DNA of 64,000 nucleotides from Heliocidaris erythrogramma (GCA_025617745.1 CM046859.1:26773371-26837370); one strand, 5' to 3'. Numbered from the stretch's first letter, positions 26,701-35,490 are shown. The notes: generated from the sequence alone by a model not told the origin. Program-made: numbers and translations.

Positions 26701-29700
26701 CATTATGCCCTCATATAGTAACACGCGACAAATATTATTGTCTACTGTGCCATATCATTTTGATGAAAACATTCAAATATATATTATATATATATAAACC
26801 AACCTTGAGTGTTCAGCTGATATGCCATTGTTATGCCGATTACACACAATGGATCGATGCCACGCCGCGGCAATCACAGGCAATCAGGTTTTACAAGCTC
26901 TGCTTCGTTTAGTTCCTCATTTCTCATGTTTTCTTCCTATCTCTTGTATAATCATGTCAGGTTTCGTACATGTACTTAATATTTTATTGCCAACTTATTT
27001 CAGTTGTTGTATACTACTTTTATGTTACATTGTAATGTCTTGTGTTTTGGACACATGAGAAATAACAACGCTTGAATCTGAATGTGAATATATATGTAGT
27101 AACCATAATTATATTCATCAAAAACAATACAATTAGGATCATCAGTATTTTATCAGAAAAGGCCATGTATATTTGTTAGACTAACCCGATTCTCGATTCG
27201 CTGAATACCGAATTTTTCCTGAATCGTCCCTTTCCTCTGTTGAAATAATCTTTCTTGCGGCTTTGAATTTGTTTCTGTCCAAAAATAATCAGATACACCT
27301 GTATTTTGTTAGACCAAGAATGGTTACTGAAAGTGTTATATTTCTGGTAAGGGGGAAATAAAATATCATAAAAGCAAGGTACAATTGCTGGAATTTGTTA
27401 TTCATTCAATGAAATACAAAGACAAATCATTTTCATTAGTTTGAATGCATATTATAGTACCTTTATTACAGAAGCTTGGTCTAATAACTTTTTTCCAGGG
27501 CTGTATATGTGTGGGAATTTTTATGGTGCAAAGAATCTTTTTTAAGTCACGTGAGTATCTTGTACTGGCTGGCCGTCTGCCTATATCCCCTTGTTTACAA
27601 TTTGTTTTAAAGGGGTCATTCCTGTATACTCCCCAATAGAAAAAAATACAAGTTCTGCCTATGTTACTATTCCCATTTACTTTGTCTTAACATAACGTCA
27701 ATTTTTAAAGTGATTTTCAAAGCGCTCCCGATACAAAGAGACTATGTGTACTACCGTGTCGTGATTGCTTTTTTACATCCACTGCTGACTCACAGTACGG
27801 TAAATTATACTGTTTACAGATAATCAAAATAGAAATACGTTTTATCAACTCGGCTATGGGAGAGAAGAATGTCAGCTATTATGGATTATTGTGTCAAAGG
27901 GATATATTCCTTTCAATATTATACTTGTATTATGCTTAGAATGTATTTAGTTAGGTACACAGACGGCTCAAACTGAGAAATGGTATTCACGTTGTTAAAA
28001 ACCCCCTATAGAATGATGAAATGACGGTTGTCAAATTTGTCTCAGGTACCCAATTCTGACTTTAAGGGGTTAACTATAATATAATATATCTGTAAAGCGC
28101 TTAGAGGGATCGCCGATGTATTAGGCGCTATATTAAAACGGAATATTATTATTATTATTATTATAAGTGATGCTAAAAAAATTATTTGATAATAACCTTC
28201 CTATAAAAATGAATTGCAGAATTGGCATATCCCATAGTTGAAGATTAAAGCAATATCTTTTATCAAGTTAGGCAAAGGGGAGAAGGAGACGGGGCAGCTT
28301 ATTTTGCCCTCTTGTATAGCCCAGGTCTTGATAAATGCAGTGATTTAAAAAATAGCACAGATCTCATAATATAAACTTCACCCCAAAAAATAATATTAAT
28401 GTGTTGTTAAAATCTGTTAAAATCATCAGGCTATGTGTTTAGCCGACTATAACAGTAAGCATATAGCAAAGGCGTCAGCGTAGATATATCCTACATGTGC
28501 CATGAGGACCAAGTTTCATTTTTCCGTAGTTTTCAAATTATTTGTCTCCTCGGACTGTTTCTCATTCATAAATTTATGTCCGGCACGGTCCCATATAAAT
28601 TAATGTCCTAGTGATGGAATACCTTTCATCTACTAAAACACTAAAGCTGTAATTTTCAACACACAGTAAATCTTTAGATTTAGCAGTACTTGTAATATTT
28701 GACTGCAAATCGTCAGTCCTGTATTTTTGTCTTTGTATATATTACTATTATTGTATTTGTGTATGTGTATTCTCAACATCGTGTTTATTTGCTTTTTTAG
28801 CACTCAATAAATACCTTTCAGGCAAACTACCGGAACCTATTAAGCCAAATACACTTTTCTTATACCCGATTAATTCACTGCCGGAATAGGCGATATTGTT
28901 GGAAAAAAAACCCGACAAATCTCCTGGACTAGATGGCATAAATAATTCCTCTCAAAAAACATTTTTCCTGAAATAAATATGTTCCACTATTACATATTAT
29001 TTAACTTATCTTTAAAAAAATAATATTACGGGTGTTGTGCCTGACGCTATATGAAAATAGCCAAAGTCATTCCTATATTCAAAAAGGGTGATTCATTTGA
29101 AGTCGGTAATTGCCGTCCGATATCCCTTTTAACAACTTTTCCAAAGATACTTGAAAAAAAAATTATCTAAAAGAGACTAACCTCATTCATTAATGACTTT
29201 GACATTTTGAGTAACATGCAATACGACACATGCTCTCTTAACTCTCATTGAAAAAGTAACTAAATCGTATGATAACAACTCACACACAATCGGTATATTC
29301 CTGGACTTCTCCAGGACTTCTCCAAGGCCTTCGACACAATAGATCACACAATTCTTTTACACACATTATATCATATACGGAATCACAGGCAATGTCTTGG
29401 AGTGGTTCAGGAATTGCATTACAAACAGAAAATAAACACCTTTTCCCTCGGAAGACCCTCGATATATTATACTGTACTTGTTTTATCTAGTATAGTATTC
29501 TTGCTTGGGTAACTGTATACAAATTAACCTAACCAAGAATTACCGGGCACACAAACTTATTTATTTCTTCCTTAACTGGGCGTTGTGGCGTGCGCCTGTA
29601 ATCCAGCTAACAGTGGAAGTTATAAATAAACTGATTCAGCGGACCAAGGTTCGATACTGTGTCACGTCTTTCGGATGGTAACGTTAAAGGTCGGTCCCCA

Positions 29701-31670
29701 GACTAAATAATCATATCTGATTGATACACGTCTGTAAAAACCCAATTACACACATACTTCTTCCTTAAACGTAAGTCCCTAAAATACGATTTATACTCCT
29801 ACGATCTTGGAAATTTTATGTATCAACATGATCAACTTGACAGAAATGACCTACCAAAAGCACTACTGTAAATGTTTCTTTACCCGAATTCGCCCCCCCC
29901 CCTTATCCCCTTACAAGGCCATTATTTTGCAGTATAGATTTCTAGTGATGTGAAATGCAAGGTTTCAACACGCAATGATCTAAACAATTGCAATGATCTA
30001 GTTTGAACCCTCAGAGGGGCTCCCCGCAAAAAAGAAAAATGATTTTGATGTATACGATGTATAATAAGCTTTCCTTTTCTCTCAAATACAAGGCCTCAAC
30101 ATTCCATTTTTTCGCTCGGTCGCTAGACTCCCTCGCAGATTAATGGAAACATTATATCTTGGACTTTACAAACCCTTCTCTTACGATGCCCCGAAGCGCG
30201 TCGACGGGGCAGACGCTTCTTTCTGCTAAAAGAGAGGGCACAGTCGTTTTATGGTCCTCCTCACAAGACTAACGCATATTATGACATCAGTCATTTTGCA
30301 GTTTAACATTGGAAAAGTTTTTTGTGCTCTAAAATACTTGGTTTCAATATTGAATAATTTAATTTTCTCACTTGATCGTTAGGTTCCCTCGCATTTTAAT
30401 AAATACTGTGTTTGTTAACTTGGGGTAACCTCGCTAGTCATAAGGACCGCTATTCATAAGGACTACTTATTCATAAGGACCGCTATCCATAACGTGTGAC
30501 TAAAGGAATAGTGGTCCTTATAAATAGCGAGCAAAACATAGACAAATTACCTCGCTATTCATAAGGACCTCCATTCATAAGGACCACTATTCATAACTAT
30601 TCATGAGGACCGCTATTAACGCGTGTTAAATGAATAGCGGTTTTCTATGAATAGCAGTCCTTATGAATAGCGAGTGGACCCCGTTAACTTGTACTGTAGG
30701 AACCATGACCCGGATGTGTGGGACAGGGCTTTCTATAAAGGGATAGGGGCAAACTCACGCCCCCACCCCCTCGCAAGATTATTATCTATATAATGAAGCC
30801 TGGACTACATATTTACGTTATGCAAATCACAGTTTTGAAGTAGGCTGTGACTTGACTGAGTGTAATTAGTAATGTGTCACTGTACTTCGAAATAGAGAAT
30901 TACTGTGGTCCTATTACCGCGAGAAAATAGTTTAAAAACATTCCTTTTGACTATAGTGAGTACCTGATCCTTTGTGCATATTTTGAACAATTGCATGCGC
31001 TGTACAGTCTGTTGTGGGTCTTCATTATAATATCTTTCATTTCACTGTTCGTGATGGACTCTCTACACAAATTGAGCATAAATAGCCACAATGAAAACAA
31101 TTTTATCAGAAATTAGTTGGCGCCATCGTTTTCTGTGCCAAATTTTATGTTTTTGAATATGTGAACACCATTTCTCAGTTGGAGTCGTCTGTGTACCTAA
31201 TACCTGACGAATGAAATAAGATCAAATCAAAGATAATTTGTGCCAAATAGTAATTGCTTATACCAGCGTGGCATTATTGCATTCATAAAGGGAATATTAA
31301 AGAGAAATAGGAAAAGAGACAAATTGTGATACATGGAAGAGAGAGGGGGATGGGCAGAGAACAAAAGATGAGAAAAGACACGCAACAAAGAAAAAGCATC
31401 TTACTCTAAATATTGTTGCTGCTTCAGCAGTTCTGCATATTGCTGCCGAACATCGATAAACCCCATGTCCAGATTCCCCAGCTCTGCAGACTTGATAAAA
31501 CTGTGTTTTCCTGACTTTAAGGGAGGGAAGAATAAAACTGTGAGGCAGATGAGACTAACCAACCAGGTTAGCCCCATGGCCAGCCATATCATGTGCAGGG
31601 TCTTCATGGTCGACGCTCCCTCTCACACTCTTTAGACAACCAGACTTGTTCCGAGCTTCAGCGCATGGAG
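2414..31670 (-). CDS. FUT8: Alpha-1,6-fucosyltransferase (core fucosyltransferase), multi-exon gene
   Basis: FUT8 is a Golgi type II membrane enzyme that moves fucose from GDP-fucose to the innermost GlcNAc of N-glycans (alpha-1,6 linkage). Exons seen, in transcript order: 31670-31405 (ATG at 31607), 26160-25962, 14130-14016, 11981-11744, 11494-11254, 10679-10503, 4071-3921, 2746-2414 (TAA at 2414). All junctions after the first two exons keep phase and use GT-AG. Visible family marks are [16 protein letters not shown], the donor-binding [32 protein letters not shown] and the C-terminal SH3 stretch with [11 protein letters not shown]. The recovered exons encode about 551 residues against about 575 in human FUT8. 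Exon 1 ends in phase 2 but the 26160 exon needs phase 1, so one or more short stalk exons are unseen. A possible AATAAA lies at 2006-2011 on the minus strand. Confidence 0.95.
3048..3284. mobile_element. Short TIR element, ATAGACCGCTT family
   Basis: It begins ATAGACCGCTTAG and ends CAGAAGCGGTCTAT. It is flanked on both sides by TGAA (3044-3047 and 3285-3288), a possible target duplication. The interior has a second inverted region around ATGTATGCAAATTTTATGCA. It lies in the last FUT8 intron. Confidence 0.75.
3921..4071 (-). CDS. FUT8: FUT8 exon: [13 protein letters not shown]
   Basis: It reads [20 protein letters not shown], then [20 protein letters not shown] and [10 protein letters not shown], colinear with the vertebrate catalytic core. 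The acceptor is AACTACAG, completing a split Lys codon. The donor is CAG|GTTTGT in phase 0. Confidence 0.95.
4615..8330 (-). mobile_element. Decayed non-LTR retrotransposon (CR1/Jockey group)
   Basis: Minus-strand fragments run endonuclease then reverse transcriptase. The endonuclease (8032-6986) shows [45 protein letters not shown] and SDHLPVF. The RT pieces are 7065-6598, 6583-6350 ([25 protein letters not shown]), 6188-5580 ([27 protein letters not shown]) and 5647-5123 (the C-terminal part). Frame changes and stops separate the pieces, so it cannot be active. A short TTTA repeat near 4620 may be the 3' tail. Clade placement is from motif style only. Confidence 0.85.
8920..9120 (-). pseudogene. 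Possible N-terminal remnant of the host transposon's own protein
   Basis: A 66-codon minus-strand frame starts [20 protein letters not shown] inside the large hAT-like element, just within its right inverted repeat and outside the inserted LINE. It could be the first exon of the element's transposase, but no transposase motif is visible. The surrounding DNA repeats short TCTAG-rich words. Confidence 0.2.
9576..10502. other. FUT8 intron sequence, nothing recognised
   Basis: Plain AT-rich intron between the right end of the hAT-like element and the HVRRTDK exon. The minus-strand ORF at 10119-10367 has no recognisable content. Confidence 0.6.
10503..10679 (-). CDS. FUT8: FUT8 exon: GDP-fucose binding motif
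   Basis: It carries [20 protein letters not shown], with the paired arginines that are essential for donor binding in the human enzyme. Further on it reads [18 protein letters not shown]. Human FUT8 has TDD where this sequence has TDE (GAT GAA in the DNA), so the second acidic residue is Glu. The acceptor is ATGACAG and the donor AA|GTGAGT in phase 2. Confidence 0.95.
11254..11494 (-). CDS. FUT8: FUT8 exon: VVQLPIV to SPIVG
   Basis: It reads [20 protein letters not shown], then [27 protein letters not shown] and [10 protein letters not shown], the standard FUT8 segment before the nucleotide-binding motif. The donor GG|GTAAGT splits a Gly codon that the next exon completes. The acceptor TTCCAAG has only a modest pyrimidine tract but gives the correct phase. 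Confidence 0.95.
11744..11981 (-). CDS. FUT8: FUT8 exon: Cys-rich start of the catalytic domain
   Basis: It begins [20 protein letters not shown] and continues [20 protein letters not shown], then [12 protein letters not shown], closely matching the start of the FUT8 catalytic domain with its conserved cysteines. The acceptor is CTCATCAG and the donor GAC|GTAGGT in phase 1. The overlapping plus-strand ORF at 11901-12176 is a shadow of this exon. Confidence 0.95.
12459..12480. repeat. GACGGAATAAACC-like core next to a GAATACG microsatellite
   Basis: Short tandem GGAATAC repeats at about 12442-12465 run into GGAATAAACCGTATTGTCA. This resembles the core shared by the small foldback elements at 35.4, 35.5, 42.4 and 43.3 kb, immediately left of the 12494 hairpin element. 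Confidence 0.45.
12494..12642. mobile_element. 149-bp hairpin MITE, hAT-like, with 8-bp target duplication
   Basis: The two arms are near-perfect inverted repeats of about 65 bp (outer end CAGTGCCGTATATAG) around a short loop near 12559. Exact 8-bp repeats AATTTGGC flank it at 12486-12493 and 12643-12650. An 8-bp duplication with CAG ends fits a non-autonomous hAT element. It lies in a FUT8 intron. Confidence 0.88.
12770..13740. repeat. GC- and CpG-rich inverted word-repeat block
   Basis: Variants of ATCGGCGAC and its complement recur across two lobes, 12770-13165 and 13360-13740, around an AT-rich centre with (TA)n near 13192. Examples are TTGACTAATCGGCGGC at 13430-13446 and CCATTGACTAATCGTCAGCC at 13488-13507. 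ORFs here follow from the composition. It is probably another foldback element; the ends were not fixed. Confidence 0.5.
14016..14130 (-). CDS. FUT8: FUT8 exon: RSIMTD segment
   Basis: 115 bp. It reads [18 protein letters not shown], then a basic, Leu/Gln-rich helix ending RFLQ, as in the vertebrate enzyme. The acceptor is TTTCTACAG and the donor CAG|GTTGGC in phase 0. It joins the previous exon through a split Arg codon. Confidence 0.93.
14131..15586. other. FUT8 intron, low-complexity and unclassified repeat
   Basis: It contains a CTCTCT tract (14250-14266), a duplicated GCTGAGGACCTTTTTTTT word (14431 and 14499) with poly-T and poly-G, and otherwise unremarkable intron. Confidence 0.5.
15596..17946. 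mobile_element. Foldback transposon with 15-bp repeat arms (TU-like)
   Basis: The left arm (about 15606-16355) and right arm (about 17024-17937) are reverse complements, both made of tandem 15-bp units such as CGACAATTGCTCCTG and CGACATTTGCTCCGT. The spacer is 16356-17023. The repeat GGTAAGTCA stands just outside each end (15587-15595 and 17947-17955), a 9-bp target duplication. Because 15 is a multiple of three, several frames stay open on both strands, giving false ORFs of up to 247 codons. Sea urchin TU elements are known for long inverted repeats with an outer domain of 15-bp tandem repeats. It sits in a FUT8 intron and no transposase is seen. Confidence 0.9.
17956..20088. other. FUT8 intron with degenerate repeats
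   Basis: AT-rich intron. At 19030-19180 there is a short array of TCTGATAAGTGCCCC-type words. At 19500-19860 diverged text around CTTTCTGACAAAGTTTGG resembles 53600-53770. A poly-G run lies near 19803-19816. Confidence 0.5.
20089..20311. mobile_element. Short TIR element, ATAGACCGCTT family, copy 2
   Basis: Ends are ATAGACCGCTTCGGTAATGC and CAGAAGCGGTCTAT. The interior matches the copy at 3048-3284. No clear target duplication is visible. Confidence 0.8.
20404..20634. mobile_element. Short TIR element, ATAGACCGCTT family, copy 3
   Basis: Same ends and interior as the copy at 20089-20311, in the same orientation, less than 100 bp away. A tandem pair of insertions, or a local duplication. Confidence 0.8.
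21010..21470. repeat. GATAAGTGCC minisatellite-bearing element
   Basis: After a GC-rich start (GGCGGCGCTCCCGGGGGAGG, then ACACAGTGCCCC) come many diverged units of about 18-22 bp of the form TCTGATAAGTGCCCCTTTTC. The same order, GC-rich head then array, is seen at 62240-62790, which marks a repeat family rather than chance. Confidence 0.7.
22566..23309 (-). CDS. Candidate two-exon small gene inside a FUT8 intron
   Basis: Exon 1 (23309-23203) starts [20 protein letters not shown] and reads on to [10 protein letters not shown], ending at donor CT|GTAAGT. Exon 2 (22710-22566) reads [20 protein letters not shown], then [20 protein letters not shown] and a stop. Phases agree if the acceptor is ATCCAAG at 22711, giving about 83 residues. 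That acceptor has a poor pyrimidine tract. A better one (TTTAATTTTAG, before 22740) would force another frame. The product is not recognised. It may instead be two exons of a longer gene or a decayed copy. Confidence 0.3.
23935..24245. repeat. Minisatellite, unit about 49 bp, roughly six copies
   Basis: Units follow the pattern GCCCTATTGACTCTATATTC, then GCCCTAAGGTGATAACATAT, then AAACTTTTC, with point changes and small gaps. It lies within the long FUT8 intron. Confidence 0.85.
25191..25590. mobile_element. TIR element, CTTTAAAGA family, copy 1
   Basis: The left end CTCCCTTAAAGATAAAGTTG is mirrored by AACCTTCTCTTTAAAGGAGA on the right. Interior text (for example around TTGACCATTTCC and GATCATGTCTACATA) recurs inverted at 47240-47556 and in part at 13780-13950. 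The plus-strand frame inside it is not gene-like. Confidence 0.65.
25962..26160 (-). CDS. FUT8: FUT8 exon: stalk coiled coil
   Basis: It reads [20 protein letters not shown] followed by a Lys/Gln-rich helix, and matches the coiled-coil region before the catalytic domain of vertebrate FUT8. The acceptor is CGTTTTCAG, entered with one base carried over. The donor is AG|GTATGA in phase 2, completing an Arg codon with the next exon. The phase does not fit the end of exon 1, which is the evidence for a missing exon. Confidence 0.9.
26161..28779. other. FUT8 intron; LINE-like tail, TIR remnant and simple repeats
   Basis: About 26820-27090 looks like a retrotransposon 3' end (TTGAATCTGAATGTGAA tail), with an ORF that is probably noise. 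About 27300-27503 is a CTGGAAAAAATTATTAGACC-family element whose left end is worn. About 28080-28165 is a SINE-type 3' tail ending in (ATT)n. The missing FUT8 stalk exon should lie between here and 31404. Confidence 0.5.
28780..29460 (+). pseudogene. Non-LTR reverse transcriptase relic, plus strand
   Basis: Fragments in shifting frames read [43 protein letters not shown] and [14 protein letters not shown], in the right order for the finger and palm start of a CR1/Jockey-type RT. Stops and frame changes rule out function. It lies in a FUT8 intron, antisense to the gene. Confidence 0.8.
29575..29762 (+). mobile_element. SINE with 7SL-like head, copy 1
   Basis: The head reads GGGCGTTGTGGCGTGCGCCT, then GTAATCCAGCTA. 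A B-box-like AAGGTTCGATACTG follows, then a body shared with 35100-35225 and 60645-60835 (ACGTTAAAGGTCGGTCC, AATAATCATATCTGATTGAT) and an ACAC tail. The head resembles the 5' domain of SRP (7SL) RNA as known from Alu. Confidence 0.7.
30423..30682. mobile_element. Foldback element built from the word CGCTATTCATAAGGACC
   Basis: Direct and inverted copies of CGCTATTCATAAGGAC fill the element, with ends GGGTAACCTCGCTA and TAGCGAGTGGACCCC. The 9-bp repeat GTTAACTTG flanks it exactly at 30414-30422 and 30683-30691, so it was inserted as a unit. No coding capacity. Confidence 0.85.
31405..31670 (-). CDS. FUT8: FUT8 exon: cytoplasmic tip, signal anchor, start of stalk
   Basis: Reading starts at ATG 31607. 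A short N-terminus leads into a hydrophobic segment at about residues 7-28 ([20 protein letters not shown]), then a Gln-rich coil-forming stalk that includes [14 protein letters not shown]. The exon stops at donor GTAAGATG (31404-31397) in phase 2. Bases 31608-31670 are 5' UTR after an acceptor at 31672-31671. A basic tip, an anchor and then a coiled-coil stalk is the usual FUT8 N-terminal layout. Confidence 0.85.
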
Positions 31671-32074
31671 CTAAAGTGAATAACACGATTACACGATACA
31701 AAATAGTATTTCTCTTGTGTTCTGCAGTTATGATAGGTACATAATCTCCATTCCCTTCTTGTCTGCAGACGTATCATCAAGGACTCTGTTTTAAATAGCT
31801 CTTGTTCTATACCTATGATGAGCGATGCATAAATCATTTTACATCTTCGTAGCTGACATTATTGATGTTAGAATAAAGCTTTATCTAAGAGATGTTTTAA
31901 CATCTTACCAACAGTCCTTTAACACCACCCCCTCCCCGCAGTGATCATATATTATGACGTAGTACACCTATACCTGAAAGATTCGTAACGAATCGATCCC
32001 AGCCTTGCAGGCACAGCACTGAATGATATGGTAGAAAGTTAAAGTTGTGATAAAGGTTACATGTGTTTTTTTTC

Positions 32075-32515
32075 CCCGAAGGTTCGTAATTCCGAAAATC
32101 AAATAGGGTTCATAATTCCGAAAATGGAATAGAGTTCATTGTTCCGAAAATGAAATAGGGTTTATAATTCCGAAAATGGAAAAAGGGGTTCATAATTTCG
32201 AAAATGAAACAGGGTTCGTAATGCAGAAAATGGAACAGGGTTCATAATTCTGAAAATGAAATAGGGGCCATAATTCTCAAGTTTCACTATTCCGAAAATG
32301 CAATAAAACCCTACATCATTTTCCGGAATTACAAACCTTCGGAATAATGAATACTATTTCATTTTTGGAATTATTAACCCCTTTTCATTCTCGGAATTAC
32401 GAACCTTTGGAATTATGAACCTTCGGAGTAAAGCAACAAATGTTATAAACCCCCTGGCATGGAAACTTTGTGCTTCGGAATTATGAACCTTCGAAATTAC
32501 GCACATTTGGAAAAA
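32075..32515. mobile_element. Foldback-like array of TTCATAATTCCGAAAATG words
   Basis: The left half repeats units of about 26-30 bp, such as GGGTTCATAATTCCGAAAAT. The right half carries the complement (TTCGGAATTATGAACCTTCG). Outer ends CGAAGGTTCGTAATTCCG and TTATGAACCTTCGAAATTAC are roughly mirror images. It lies in the first FUT8 intron if the 5' UTR exon is real. Confidence 0.7.
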
Positions 32516-32858
32516 CGAGTCACCCCCGCCCCCCTGATAGGAACATTCACGCCGTCGTAGGTGACGTTTCGAACAGTTACCTGGTCAGATGACAGCAGGC
32601 CTACTTCTGTTTTATCTGTTATAAAATCTACATCACTTATATGACGTTAAAATTGAACATTTTACTTTTTTGTGATTATAATTATATGAAAAGACAGATA
32701 CCATTTCTAACGAGCTACTTGAATTATGTTTTATACCTATGTTGAACAAAGTCAAACGATTATGGAACATTATTCCGAGTTGAGGTGTGTTGAGGTGCAT
32801 GGTCAAGATAGATAATTTGAATAATCTTTCGCTAATCAGAAGGTATATGATTACTTAC

Positions 32859-33120
32859 CGTACTTCCCTTGATATCTCTGGCAATACTTCTGCTTGTCAG
32901 TTAGATTAATTGCGAAGGTAGCATATTTCAACGAAATGAAAAAGAATCTCGCTTTTCCTGTCCGCGGCGTCGCGAGCCAACATATGGCACTCAATCGTCC
33001 GTATAATATGCAATGCGGAGTGGGCGCCATTTGTCTTCATGCTGCCGGACACTTGCAGTGCGCGTGCTTTGCGACGTGTGATGTAGTCTCGTCTCTCCAC
33101 AAAAATTCACCCTCCCCGAA
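32859..33120 (-). promoter_or_regulatory. Candidate FUT8 5' UTR exon and promoter region
   Basis: On the minus strand this CpG-rich stretch ends in a strong splice donor, ACG|GTAAGTAATC, with the last exon base at 32859. The first coding exon of FUT8 has a matching acceptor (TTCACTTTAG) just above 31670, upstream of its ATG. The simplest reading is a non-coding first exon here spliced into the coding exon, with the promoter just above. The upstream limit is a guess. The short ORFs inside look like chance reading of a CpG-rich sequence. Confidence 0.4.
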
Positions 33121-33189
33121 AAATTTTCTTTTCGGGAATGGTGAATTTTTTGGAAAGTGCATCAGTGGACTTCTCACCGTACGCGACCG

Positions 33190-33700
33190 TACGTAATTTG
33201 TGTGAAAGGAGAAAAATAAGAGAAAGGGGATGGTGAAAGTTTGAAAGAAATCGGACAAAGAATAAGAAAGTTATGAATGTTTGACTTACTGTCATCACTA
33301 CACCTATGCGAATCTCAAATTGACAATTTGGTAAATCGATTGTGACGTTTTCACGGTCAATTCTCCCATTTGCCGTACACCAAATTATCATGAAATTCCG
33401 GTTTTCTCCAATGCGCCTTTTCTTTCGTAGCAGTTACTCAAAATATATTGTAGATGGCATATTGTTTATAAGTCCTCAAAAAGAAAAAGATCCTATTGAG
33501 TTATAAATTTTGAAAAATTGACGTTTTAGACACAGTGACCGTACCAATACGCCCAATTTGAAATTTCCACATGTATAGTGATTACAACTTTTAAAATATC
33601 AAAACTTCCTTATTGCTTGTCCGATTTCGTTCAAACTTTCAGTCTGCTTCTCTGATATTTCTGCTTTCACACAAATCAAATTATTACAAAGGTTGGATTG
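33190..33700. mobile_element. TIR element upstream of FUT8
   Basis: TTTGTGTGAAAGG and GAAAGAAATCGGACAAAGAA at 33197-33270 recur inverted at 33600-33680 (TGTCCGATTTCGTTCAAACT, CTTTCACACAAA). The centre is single-copy. No coding sequence seen. Confidence 0.6.
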
Positions 33701-33770
33701 CCCTTTAATAATTTTGTCCGTACAACCCCCTGTGCGTCTACCCCGCGTACGCTACCCTAACCTACAGGCC

Positions 33771-33955
33771 GGTTCTGTAATGTATTCAAATTTATGCACA
33801 GTTTTTCTTCTCTTAGCACCTATAACGAGCTATTCCATAACTTGCTTTTTAATGAGCCTTAATGATTGGAATCCAGTTTGCATACATTACTTGTTGCTAT
33901 GTCCGGCAAGCTTTCAGGTTGTCAAGAACAACCTTTGATTGAAAGTTACGTGGCG
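33771..33955. mobile_element. Partial copy of the ATAGACCGCTT family
   Basis: Interior sequence of this family (TTTCAGGTTGTCAAGAACAA, GGAATCCAGTTTGCATACAT) is present with worn ends. Confidence 0.6.
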
Positions 33956-35010
33956 TAACTAGGGGGGGGGAAGGGGCACGTGCCCAGGCGGCACTTTATT
34001 GGGCACTAGAAAAGCAAAAGAGAGAGAGAGAGCTTAAAGGGAGAAAAGGAAGAAAAGCCATGGTCCTTAAAGGTAATATGAGCCCACCCCCCCCCCCCCA
34101 CCCATTATAAACCTGAGGGTAGAGTGCATAAGAAATTTCAAATGCAAATAAAAGAAGATTCTACAGCCTTGGGGACTCTCGCATTATGTTCATTCAGCAT
34201 GTCGTAATTTCGTGCCCCTTCCGTGTTAGAAAATAGTGAATTATAAAAGTTTTGAAGGGTTCAGAATTCCGAAACCTCTTACTCTACTTCTTTTGCTCCC
34301 TGTTATTTACATTTTCTCAGGATCTTGTTAAATATTGCGCCTCCAGTATACGAGAGAGTACATTAACAGCATTTTAAAAGGTTGAACTTTAAAAAAAAAA
34401 TCCTAACTTTAAATCGCTTTGAATATAGGAATAAGTGTGAATAGAATAGTGTTTTCAGAGTTCAAAATTTGAAATAAACTCTATTGTACTGTTTCCTTGC
34501 ACCTATTACAATGTTTCTAAGAGTAAAATGCATAAAAAACTTCGTTCTTATCACCAGCTCGGTCGCTTTGTTCCCTCGCTTGTGAAGCAGTTTCTCAAAC
34601 TTTAGCAACCAATGTCCGGGTAAGCTTCCAGCAAAAGTAATTTCAACCGGTAGTGCCATAATATCTAAAATTTAAGCGGGAATTAAACTGGTTTGTATTT
34701 TGAAATTAAAAGTTTGGGCGGGGGTGCAAGTTTATTGTTTGAACTGGGCGCCAAAGTCCCTATATAGATACGCCATTGCTATTGAGAAATACCCTATGGA
34801 AAGGTGTACCCATAATAATTTGTACATTCATGAATAAATGTAGCTATGAAACTAAATAAACAATGTTGTGTGTTAGAGAGGAGCTGTTACCTCAAGGATT
34901 ATAATCATTTTATTTAAAAAATTGTTGTTTCATGGCCATTTAAAACTATTTCTTCAAAGCAAACAAATTATTATGTACTACAATTTATATATTTAAGTTT
35001 TAATGAGTAT

Positions 35011-35240
35011 TCATTAGATCTGGGGATAAGATGTTCGTCTAGCGACAATGACCACGGTCAGTTCTCTGTCTTCGCCTACGAACTGACTCTGCTCTGACCC
35101 AGGTTCGAAACTCAGTTACGTCTTTCGGATGGTGATGTTAAAGGTCGGTCCCAGCCGTAAATAATCATATTTGATAGATACACATCTGTAAAAACGCAAT
35201 TACACACACACATACACACGCACACACACACACATACACC
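35011..35240 (+). mobile_element. SINE copy with a different 5' head
   Basis: From about 35098 (ACCCAGGTTCGAAACTCAGT) the body matches the other two SINE copies, through AAAGGTCGGTCC and ATAATCATATTTGAT to a CACACA tail. Its first 90 bases (TAAGATGTTCGTCTAGCGAC and on) differ from the 7SL-like head, so it is a sister family or a head swap. Confidence 0.65.
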
Positions 35241-35352
35241 CCCACAGAAATGTATATATACTAATTACTCTTATTGCCACATTGATAGGATAGGATTCCT
35301 AACATAGGCAATAATGTTGTGTGTGTGTATATATATATATAAATAACTCTAT

Positions 35353-35490
35353 ATGGTACCTTAGCAGGACAGTGCTTTGTTAGGAGCATTGTCTGAATGT
35401 CCTGCTAATGTCCGCGAGTGTCCTGCTAATGTACAGCAATGTATTGTGACGGAATAAACCTCATTGTTCACTGTCCCGCTAACGTACCAT
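35353..35490. mobile_element. Small foldback element, word TGTCCTGCTAATGTAC
   Basis: The left ATGGTACCTTAGCAGGACAG mirrors CTGTCCCGCTAACGTACCAT on the right. The word TGTCCTGCTAATGT recurs inside. The core ATTGTGACGGAATAAACC is at 35443-35460. Confidence 0.75.

Noticed and set aside
26822..27058. 78-codon plus-strand ORF rich in hydrophobic residues
   Set aside because: It lies in an AT-rich stretch ending like a retrotransposon 3' tail; the hydrophobic reading is typical of T-rich non-coding DNA.
30962..31042. Possible FUT8 stalk exon on the minus strand (reads [20 protein letters not shown], with a CAG|GTACTC donor)
   Set aside because: The segment is 81 bp (0 mod 3) but a length of 2 mod 3 is needed, and none of the nearby acceptors gives the right phase without a stop.
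32894..33196. 100-codon plus-strand ORF
   Set aside because: It is antisense to the candidate FUT8 5' UTR exon in a CpG-rich stretch; no domain is seen.
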